Origin: Callorhinus ursinus
Lineage: Eukaryota > Chordata > Mammalia > Carnivora > Otariidae
DNA length: 64,000 nt
Assembly: GCF_003265705.1 (NCBI RefSeq)
Contig: NW_020312785.1
Coordinates: forward strand, 23,676,587-23,740,586
Direction: 5' to 3'
Shown: piece after piece, positions 56,083 to 64,000 of the stretch
Position numbering within the stretch: the stretch's first letter is position 1
Layout: every line of letters starts with the position of its first letter
Made by a program: the position numbers and the translations under genes
The notes under the pieces: generated by a model
Told to the model about the DNA's origin: nothing
The model's database searches: none
What the model saw: only the letters and a program-made list of their open reading frames with translations

Positions 56083-56179
56083 AAAGAGCTTAGACTTTAA
56101 GGGCACTGAGACTCTCTGAGTGAGCAATCAAGAGGGACAGATCAGATTTTTACATGCAAAAGAGTATTACAGTTATATA

Positions 56180-56640
56180 GGTGAAAAATGATGGTGACAC
56201 TAATTAGAAGAATAGTGAGAGGGATGGAGAGGAGTGGAAAAGTTCTAAAGCTATTCAGGACAAATCATCAACAAGACCTAGGATCAACTGATGTGAACAG
56301 ACAGAAAGAGAGGAAGAAAGAATTAATCTTAGATTTCTGGGCTGGAAGGCTGGTTGGATGGTGGTATCCTTCTCATAGCTAGGAAAAAATAAAGGAAAGG
56401 CAGGGATGGAAAGGAAGATGGTCAGTCTCGTATTCGACATTTGAGCTGGAGGTACTACCAGGACTTCCAAATGGAGCTGGGTGTAGAGGTCCAGTCTAGA
56501 GATAAGAGAACAGGGTGGAAATCTGGACGATAGTTCTCCCTGAATCCAAAGGGGTAGGTGTGGTCACCAGGGTAAACCACAGAGTAAAAAAAGAAGAAGT
56601 CCTCCAGGAACTTGAACATTTCAGCTAAAAGCCAAGACTC
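56180..56640 (+). mobile_element. Ancient interspersed repeat, family not assigned (part 1)
   Basis: 'gatttctgggctggaaggctggttggatggtggtatcc' and 'gggtgtagaggtccagtctagagataa' resemble an old mammalian repeat I know by pattern but cannot name. It seems to resume at about 57640-57720. Confidence 0.45.
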
Positions 56641-56790
56641 AGCCAGACAAATAAGAAGAAAATCAATAGCATGTAGGTGGTGGACCTTGCTAGTTGCCTA
56701 CTAAGCATCCATTCTCTGTTCTTCCTTTCAACAAATACCAAATTTTACTTGGGGAAGAAATCGGTTGGTTAAAAACATCTCTCCTTGCTA

Positions 56791-56822
56791 AAAAATAAAT
56801 AAATAAATAAATAAATAAAAAA
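56791..56822. repeat. (AAAT)n simple repeat
   Basis: Seven AAAT units. Confidence 0.9.
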
Positions 56823-56839
56823 TTACAGTCTTCAAGGTG

Positions 56840-57240
56840 CAGTCACTTGCCCCCCAGGACAGCAAACCAAGACTTAATTGCAGTTTCAAACTCTCCAGGA
56901 ATGGAAATCTAAGCCAATAAACCTGAAATTTTTTGGTCAGCACCAATGAGGTAATCTGGCACAGGGACCCTCTCCATTCCTCAAAGGAAGATGAAGTAAT
57001 GTGTATGATGAGACCCCCTAGCCTTCCCCCTAATGGAAGGTAACCTTGCCAGAAATAATCCTTCCTTTACTTTTGCTGATAACTACTGGCCTCACCTTCT
57101 TTCCTATAAAAACCTTCCATTTGTTGTTACAACTCCTAGGGGCATCTTTCTACTTGCCATGTGGGATGCTTCCTAATTCATGAATCACTTAATAAAGTCA
57201 ATTAGATCTTCACATTTACTCCCTTGAGTTTTGTTTTTTA
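56840..57240 (+). mobile_element. LTR-like segment, ancient retroviral-type
   Basis: A CCTATAAAAACC TATA-type box near 57110 is followed about 80 bp later by AATAAAG and a TTGAGTTTTG end, as in an LTR. No internal retroviral genes are present, so at most a solitary LTR. Family unassigned. Confidence 0.4.
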
Positions 57241-57639
57241 ACACCACACATCTTTGAAACTACAGGTGGCCATGTGACATAGCTCTAGCCAAGGAAATGT
57301 AATAGAATTCTGTTGGGTGAGACTTCCAGAAATTTACTGTCGTCCTGATTTTTCTTTAAAAAGGGGGACGGGAGCTGCTGATTTTTTTTTACATTCCTCC
57401 ATCTAGTACAGCACCGAAAGGTGATACTGAGAGGTACAGCCATCACGTTGTAACCACAGGGAAGAAAACCACAAACTAAGGCTGGCAGAGCAGAAAAATA
57501 GAAGGAAGCTGGATTCTTGATGGCTTCTTGGAACCGCCATACTTTTACTGTACACCCTTCCTCCAGAATCAAATTTAAACCTGTCTGTTCAATTGCCCAA
57601 CTTTGGTTCTATGCAGTAGGATGTAATGTGGATCTAGCT
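57241..57639 (+). mobile_element. Ancient repeat flanking the LTR-like segment
   Basis: 'caggtggccatgtgacatagctctagccaaggaaatgtaatagaa', 'ggctggcagagcagaaaaatagaaggaagctgg' recall an old interspersed repeat (possibly MaLR-type). Together with 56690-56760 it may be the host into which the LTR-like piece went. Confidence 0.4.
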
Positions 57640-57730
57640 GAGTGCCATGAAATTCTGGGAAAGAGAACATTTCGCAAAGGAGGTCAATTATGTCAAATGC
57701 TTGCAAGAGGTAAATTATATCCATTATAGA
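57640..57730 (+). mobile_element. Ancient interspersed repeat (part 2)
   Basis: 'aaaggaggtcaattatgtcaaatgcttgcaagaggtaaa' appears to continue the element at 56180-56640. Confidence 0.4.
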
Positions 57731-58659
57731 AAACAAAGTTTAGAAAGCTGAGGTCAAGACAATTAATAGTAACAGGATATTAGTGAAAGAGAAGGGTAAG
57801 GCCACACACAGTGCTAAGCACCTCTTTGCAAAGTTTTGGTAAAGCACCATATTTGAATTGCCTATGTTTGGAATATTGACTGGATCCCTGTTATAGACTT
57901 CAACATACTGATGTAGAAGAAAACATTCCTGGAAGGAAAAAAAATAGAAATAGAATAGTATATTATATTCTTACTCTTATGTTCTTGAAACAAAGGAACC
58001 ATGTAGATAAATAACCACAAACCTGAACGGGAGATACAGAGACACTTTTGCAATTATATGTCTACCCACAAGACGCCAAACACTAATTTTTACCCAAAAT
58101 GCATTCCGATGAAACAATTTATTTTCTGAAAAAAAATATTTTGGCATTCCATATAAATGTGGGAATTGTGGTAATTTAGATTCCCTACTCATGCTTCCTA
58201 GGATTCATTAATATTTTAAAACCTCTAAAGTCTTACAGAAAGGAGATATGTGTAAAAGTTTGTTTAAAGATTTATTTTACAAATTATTTTTTAACAGCTT
58301 ACAGAAATACTTCACCGGAACATACTCTAAGAAAAGCCACAATGAAATATTTGAATGCTAACCATGCCAATGACAATAACTTTACAAACCCTCAAAATAC
58401 ATTTATCATAAAAGACATACCATGCACTGATATATGAAGATGATACATCATTTCACAAATATTTATATGGATTTTAAGTACAATTATGTTTGAGAGGATG
58501 GCTGACCCTGGGAACAGAAAACTCATTCTGAATGTAACTATATATGGCATTAGCTTGTCAGCCTTCACTTACCTGCAATGAAGAGAGACATCCTTTGGAA
58601 CCATAGGAGAGGAAGGAGTACCCCTATCTAATAACGAGCCTAACATAGTAAATGCTCAT
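57731..58659. other. Unique AT-rich sequence
   Basis: Nothing recognised. Confidence 0.5.
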
Positions 58660-58845
58660 GATACAACAGTTACCATGTGTATAGCGCTTTACAACCAGCC
58701 ACACTTCTAAGCACTTTGCATATATCAGCTTATTTAATCCTCCTCAAACCTCTCTAAGGTAAGTAGAATTAATATCCCCTTTCAGAGGTGAGGGAACTGA
58801 AGCATAAAGAGGTTAAGTAAATTCACCAAGGTCATAGAGCTACGC
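58660..58845 (-). mobile_element. MIR SINE, antisense
   Basis: 'tatagcgctttacaaccagccacacttctaagcactttgca', 'ttatttaatcctcctcaaacc', 'agaggtgagggaactgaagcataaagaggttaagtaaattcaccaaggtcatagagct': a nearly complete MIR in reverse. Confidence 0.92.
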
Positions 58846-60780
58846 TAAATGAACATTCACTGAATTTGTTGAGAACAAAATTAATGACAGAATTAGTTGT
58901 AACTAATTCTATACAAGTTATATATGTACAAATATATATATATATGCAAAATACATATGTGTATACATATACACAAATTACATACATACAAATTCTATTT
59001 GTAACTGTAAAGAGTGTCAATAATGTTCTCTATGGATAAAACCCCTTGTCCAGGGTTAAGAGAACCCATTACCTTTAAACAACACAAACTCTTCTTGGAA
59101 GAGATCCTGAGAAATGTATGGTTGTTCACCTGGGGTTGATGATTAAAATTTTGAGGGAGGCTTAAGGAATTATAACCAACATAGTTCAGAAAAAACAGAG
59201 ACTTTAGTGGTATTTAGTTGAAGGAAGGGAAGGAGGGAGGGAGAGAAAGGAAGAGAAGAAGGAAAGAAAGAAAAGGAAACTGTGAAGGAATTGATTTTAT
59301 TGCCTCCCAGTGTTACAGAGTATGACCACAGAATTCTGAGTTTCTTCAAGGTTTTAGTTTCTGGTGATTTAGGCAAAAGATGAGAGGACAGGAGTTAAAG
59401 GCAGCTGTCAACATGGTCTCAATCCACTGACCACAAAAATATTTTCTCCTCTCCTGTGGAATTTTGGCTCTCTGCTACTTTCTTTCCTGAGGTGGATCGA
59501 AAGGAAAATACACTATTGTCATCTTTTCCAAGAATTCCCTCAAGCAAGATTCAGCAAGGTTACAATCTGTCCTACGCTTTCATTTTAGAACTAAGGGAAG
59601 TCACTTGGGTAAGCTATGACAAGCGCTGAGTTATGTGACCAAAATGCTCTCAGTTTCCTTCTACATCAAACACAGGCTCCTAATCCATTTTCTGGTGTCT
59701 GACAGAGATAAGAATCTGATAAAATGGTAACTTAATGTGACTCAATCTAGATAAAATACAGTATTATGTGGAAAAGAGATACAGGGTGATGGAGAGAAAG
59801 AAATTGAGAAAGAATATAAATCCTTGGGGGGAAGGGATGTCCTTTCCCATTTTCTTTTTAACTTTCGGCTTTTCTTCTAAATTCTACTCCATCATTTACT
59901 GGATAATATTAAAAATGTCCCCATTCAGGCATACTAAATATCTTGGTCATAAACTTTTATTTCTCCTGACAAGTGTAAAATGTCACAGGCACTATTAAAA
60001 CTTCAATTTAGACCTTAGGTTAAATACGACTTAAAATGTTACTAAAGCTACAATTTCCACTTTGGAAATACTAAGAGACTCAGATTAGAAACTGTTTGAT
60101 ACTCAGAAACCTAAATTAAACATCAGATATAATTTATTAAAAATTGGGCCCCACTTAATAACTATCTTCAAACATATGAGCTGCTATATTAAAAAATGGC
60201 TTTTCTATTATCACTTAGCATATAAAATGAAAGAAAGACTTCCACAGCATAGGATTTAAGTAAATTAAAGTAATAACTTTCTGTTAACATATGCTGATGC
60301 ATGTAAGGGGTACTGATGATAGAGTCTAGATAATCTTTGGCTCTGAACCTCTTTTAATACAACAAACGATCTTTAGGTAATTTAAACTAAAAGTTAAAGG
60401 AACAGATTAAATGACTTCCAAACGACCCTCCCAGCCTGGTTCTATTCTTATTAATAAATTCCAGAGTTTCCATAGTTTTCATTCTAGCAAATGTAAAGTA
60501 AAAAAGCTATAAATATAGCATTTCACTTTTGGACTACGTTAAGTAAATACAGCCTCCCGTGAATTTACATAAAAACACCTAAGATAGAGTTTGTGTATTA
60601 CTTTTCTTGATAAACAGTGTTATGGATCTGATAAAGGTTTGAGCCTTCTCTTCTTTGCTTAATATCCCACTATCTGCAAATATTCGTACATAGTAAACAT
60701 CGTTTTCCATCCAGGCTAAGGTATATCTCTCTACTCTTTCAAGTTTAATCCTTACCATAGCTACACCATCGCCCAACCGC
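58846..60780. other. Unique sequence with simple repeats
   Basis: AT-rich patch at 58919-58990 and a purine (GGAA/GAAA)n tract at 59220-59279. A minus-strand frame at 60579-60788 (69 codons) reads protein-like but is not recognised. No repeats of known family. Confidence 0.45.
59220..59279. repeat. Polypurine (GGAA/GAAA)n tract
   Basis: 60 nt of pure purine on the + strand. Confidence 0.9.
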
Positions 60781-60846
60781 CAGCACATTCTCTCTCTACT
60801 TCTCTTCTGTCTGCACCTCTCTCTTCCTCTCCCCTTGTCTATCTCA

Positions 60847-60924
60847 CTCTCTGTCTCTGTCTCCCTCTCTCCCTCTCTGTCTCTGTCTCCCTCTCTCCCT
60901 CTCTGTCTCTGTCTCCCTCTCTCT
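60847..60924. repeat. 26-bp minisatellite, three copies, in a CT-rich tract
   Basis: CTCTCTGTCTCTGTCTCCCT plus six more bases is repeated three times almost without change (60847-60872, 60873-60898, 60899-60924). The CT-rich tract extends over 60785-61015. The open frame at 60835-61104 is a low-complexity artefact. Confidence 0.9.
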
Positions 60925-61249
60925 CTGAGTTTCTCTCCATGTTACTCTGGATGTGTCTCCCTCTGCGTCCTCCTGTGCTTTGCTTTCTGTGTGTTTCCCT
61001 CTCTCCATCTCTGCTCCGAACTTGCTATGCTATCTCTACTAGTCTCCTGTATATCCTTCTCCACTCTCCCCTGTCCTCACTTCTGGTTTAGAAACCCAGG
61101 GTAATTAAAATCCACCAAAAATCTTGTTCTTAATTGCTTCTCTTTTCAAAAAAAAAACAAAAACCCAACCACATTGGGTTTGCATTGCAAAAGGTTTTTT
61201 TGGTTCTGGAGGATGAGTAGGGGGTCTATGAACTCCAGTTTAGCACAAT

Positions 61250-61400
61250 GTATACCACTGCTTCTCAAATCTGAATTTGCATGAGTTACGCTGTAATACT
61301 GTTAAAATACAGGGTCTGATTCAGCATCTCTAACTTGCTTCCTCCAGGTAATGTCAACGCTGCTGGTCCCCAACCACACTTTGAGTAGAAGCCTCCAACT
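61250..61400 (+). mobile_element. MER5/MER20-like hAT-Charlie fossil
   Basis: 'accactgcttctcaaatctgaatttgc', 'cagggtctgattcagcatctc', 'gctgctggtccccaaccacactttgag' follow the short hAT consensus in sense. Confidence 0.8.
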
Positions 61401-61410
61401 GCTGCCTGTA

Positions 61411-62467
61411 AACCACCCAATCCTTCCCTCACCTGAGTTTGCTTCCTTCACATGGCTAGACACATTACTATCCATATGGGTTTCTTCTCTTTCTTATCTC
61501 TATCTGGCCTACTTACTGCAGTGTCTACATTTCCATTGGTTTTCACATCTTAATTTTAACTAAGCTTTTTTAAAAAAATTCATTAACCACAAACTAAAGC
61601 CTAAGATTGTAATAAGAAATTTAAAACATTACTATGCTGTAATTTCCCTTCGATTTCTCATCAAATTTTTCATTAAATATAAATCGACTAGACTATAATA
61701 GCTCTACATAGAATATATAGATTACTGGTAAAGTACAAGAATACAAATAATTCTGTTACAGACCACTTATTTTGTGTATTTTTTCCCTACCCAGAAAGAA
61801 ACAGAGAAAGTAAAGATACCTAGGTCTTATTCTGCATTTGTAGATTTTCTCGAGGGAACTTCAGAAAACCCCTTCAGGTACTGCTGAATTTCCTGAGTAA
61901 TGTTATCCCCAGAAGAGTTTCTTAAATATTCCAGAACCTTGAAAGAAAGAAAAATTCCCAGGGAAACAGTACCTGATGACCGCATTCTAAGTACTGTTCT
62001 TTCAAATGAGTGTTGAAGATCATGTGAACTGCTTGACTTTATAAAGAAATTGCGTGGGGAATGAGTGAAAACCATAGATTAGACTGCTCCTCAAAGTGGC
62101 ATTATGACACTTTATCATGGTCATCACACATAGAATAAAACGCTTCTACGTTACACACCAGATCACTTCACTTGCAATGTGCCAGGAATGGCGCCAGGCA
62201 CTTGGGCCATGGCATGGTTCCATCTTGAGATGACTGTAAGTGGAACAGGAAAGGAAGCAATTGCAGGCTGAGATAAAAGGGGAAAATCTAATTTCTTGGG
62301 ATCGTGATGGGCTACAGCGTACTGAACTACTGTTAGCCACTCAAAAATAACATCACCTAATCCAAACTCTCAATCCTCATCTGCATGGTCCCAGACTTGA
62401 CCTGGACTTTGCTATTACCAGTAATTGTATCTCTTGCAAAATTTCAGCCTCTACTGTCTTACCCTTC
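61411..62467. other. Unique sequence
   Basis: No repeat recognised; an exon-like segment on the minus strand (61820-61937) is listed separately. Confidence 0.45.
61820..61937 (-). other. Exon-like coding segment (minus strand), gene unknown
   Basis: On the minus strand a strong polypyrimidine acceptor (TTTTTCTTTCTTTCAAG) precedes 118 nt that end at a CCTAG|GTATCT donor-like site. From the first base the segment is open for 36 codons to a TAA, 9 nt before the donor. The peptide is mixed, polar and helix-like (begins VLEYLRNSSG), not low complexity. I do not recognise the protein. It could be a terminal or alternative exon of a minus-strand gene, or chance. Confidence 0.25.
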
Positions 62468-62481
62468 AGAATTAAGCCAAG

Positions 62482-62681
62482 GGATGCCTGAGTGGCTCAG
62501 TCATTAGGTGCCTGCCTTCAGCTCAGGTCATGATCCCAGGATCCTGGGATCGAGCCCCACATCAGGCTCCCTGCTCAGCGGGAAGCCTGCGTCTCCCTCT
62601 CTCACTCCCCCTGCTTGTGTTCCCTCTCTCGCTGTGTCTCTCTCTGTCAAATGAATAAATAAAATCTTTAAAAAAAAAAAA
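62482..62681 (+). mobile_element. CAN-SINE, arctoid type
   Basis: GGATGCCTGAGTGGCTCAG head, CCCCTGCTTGTGTTCCCTCT region, AAATGAATAAATAAAATCTTTA tail. Perfect 14-bp TSD AGAATTAAGCCAAG (62468-62481, 62682-62695). Confidence 0.97.
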
Positions 62682-62719
62682 AGAATTAAGCCAAGTCTTC
62701 AATCTTCAAATCAAATCCT

Positions 62720-63350
62720 TGCTTTTCTTTTCATCTCCATTACTACCATGTGCTTCACTAGCATCATCTTCTGCCTGGAATACTGCAGGAGCTTCCTAAT
62801 TGGTCTCCCCCCAGTCATGCCACAACTCATTCTCTATGCATGTGGTACTCAAGTATCACATGAGTGACATTTTTAAAGTAAAATCAGATCATGTCACCTC
62901 TACTATTGTCCAAAAACCTCCTGTGGTTCTCATGCACTGAACATATAATCCAACATTATTAACCAGGTAACAGGACCCTGCATAATCTAGACCACCCCCA
63001 TCTCCTTAGTGTCTCCCTTACGTATACGCCATACCCACCATCTTTCATTTCCTCAAATATGCCCCAGTCTATCGGTTTCTTATGGCCTTTTAGATGGACT
63101 GTTCTATCTGCCTGAAACGCTTTGTCTTTTACTCTGTGTCTTGGTAGCATCTTGTATTTGGTTCTCAGTTTGACCCCAATTCTTCCTGGCATATGTCACA
63201 ATTTTTAACCATAAAGTTATTTGTATAGTAGTTGCTTATTTTCTGTCTCATTCCTTCTCCCCCTTGTATTGTAATTTCCATGAAGGCAGAAATCATTTCT
63301 TTTTTGTCCACCACTGAACAGCTAGAACTAAGTAGAATGCCTAGAAAGAG
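62720..63350 (+). mobile_element. L2 LINE 3' region
   Basis: Long sense L2 match: 'gcctggaatactgcaggagcttcctaattggtctcccc', 'aaatcagatcatgtcacctctac', 'ctatctgcctgaaacgctttg', 'tgtattgtaatttccatgaaggcagaaatcatttc', 'actaagtagaatgcctag'. No intact frame. Confidence 0.88.
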
Positions 63351-63582
63351 TTATTTTGGAAAAAAATTGGGGGGGATAAACCATATTTTAGTATTTTTCA
63401 CAATTGATTTAATTTCCAGCTTTAAAAACAACTTTTTTAATGCCCACTTTGGGTAACAAAGAAACAGAGAACATTTATACCCCCAAAACATTCAATAGTA
63501 TTTTATTTTAACCTGACAAAAAAAGTTTAAATTGATAATTAAAGACAGCTTAAGCTAACTTAAATTGTATTAATTAAAATTA

Positions 63583-63733
63583 GCGACACCTGAGTGACTC
63601 AGTCAGTTGCCTGTCCAACTCTTGATCTCAGCTCAAGTCTTGATCTCAGGGTTGTGAGTTCAAGCCCCACAATGGGCTCCACACCGAGGGTGGAGGCTAC
63701 TTAAAAAATAAATAAATACATAAATAAATAATC
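63583..63733 (+). mobile_element. Short-type CAN-SINE
   Basis: CGACACCTGAGTGACTCAGTC head, CTTGATCTCAGGGTTGTGAG, GGAGGCTACTTAAAAAATAA end; no CT block. TSD TTAAAATTA at 63574-63582 and 63734-63742. Confidence 0.9.
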
Positions 63734-63742
63734 TTAAAATTA

Positions 63743-64000
63743 ATTATACTAACAAGGTTTAGGTATGTTTTATTAAATACATTTGTCACTCGTTTCAAAA
63801 TACATACAAATGATTCTCAAGCTGGTCTGTGTATGTGGGAAAAACTTCTAGCATTTAAGTCATAAGTAAATTAGGAGGATTAAAAGGAGGAGTGATATGA
63901 TGATAAGATTTGAGAGATAACCAAATCTATCTTGTTATTTTAATATTTTTTTACAGACAGTACTGTTGAAAGGAGGAGACACTGCCAAGAATTTCCCATA
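63743..64000. other. Unique sequence to window end
   Basis: Nothing recognised. Confidence 0.5.

Noticed and set aside
60579..60788. 69-codon protein-like minus-strand frame
   Set aside because: Begins in the GA-rich complement of the CT tract; no clear splice sites on both sides and no family recognised.
60835..61104. 89-codon Ser/Leu/Cys-rich frame
   Set aside because: A by-product of the CT minisatellite.
1..64000. CRISPR arrays, operons, phage or plasmid functions
   Set aside because: Regularly recurring units here are dispersed SINEs on both strands with target-site duplications; the DNA is mammalian.
1..64000. CpG island or gene promoter
   Set aside because: CpGs are scarce everywhere except inside young SINEs; no cluster fits an island.

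Overview
The window is nuclear DNA of a carnivoran mammal, most likely an arctoid (bear, seal, panda or mustelid type). The evidence is 34 tRNA-derived CAN-SINEs (22 on +, 12 on -). They share the start GGGGCACCTGGGTGGCTCAG, a CT-rich middle and an AATAAATAAAATCTT tail. Many carry the 'CTGCTTGTGTTCCCTCTCTCGCTG' type of CT region, which from memory I associate with arctoids rather than dogs or cats. The DNA is AT-rich, has no CpG island and contains no gene I can recognise. It looks like a gene desert or the inside of a very large intron. Long open frames are explained by repeats, by pyrimidine-rich DNA or by chance.

Layout. 1-13.8 kb: AT-rich unique DNA with eight CAN-SINEs, including two that hit the same site (1419-1893), and L2/MIR fossils. 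13.9-19.0 kb: one old L1M/HAL1-like LINE, 5' region to 3' end, with an internal ORF2 deletion and four later SINEs. 19.0-23.3 kb: a young-repeat cluster with an inverted SINE pair (19224-19607), an antisense carnivoran L1 3' end with target-site duplications (19685-20316), and an L1 with a 5' inversion (about 20.80-22.46 kb). 23.3-36.6 kb: mostly unique, with MIRs, a 55-bp tandem duplication, a MER5-type element split by a SINE, and several candidate conserved or regulatory segments. 36.6-46.9 kb: a hAT-Charlie-type fossil split by a SINE, six more SINEs and long unique stretches. 46.9-47.15 kb: a minus-strand U6 snRNA retrocopy joined at its oligo-U end to about 88 bp of other sequence and a poly(A) tail, all between 10-bp target-site duplications. 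47-64 kb: unique DNA, L1 3' ends, a putative antisense retrocopy (52.7-53.2 kb), nested ancient repeats (56.2-57.7 kb), MIR, L2 and a CT-rich minisatellite.

No set of genes works together here. The story is retrotransposition: CAN-SINE, U6-chimera and other retrocopies placed by L1-type machinery, with nesting and duplications that give relative ages. I found no novel gene system. The best leads are the chimeric U6 retrocopy, the structural signatures of L1-mediated insertion, a few minus-strand exon-like segments, and unique blocks that could be conserved noncoding elements. Family names come from memory of consensus features and were not checked by search.
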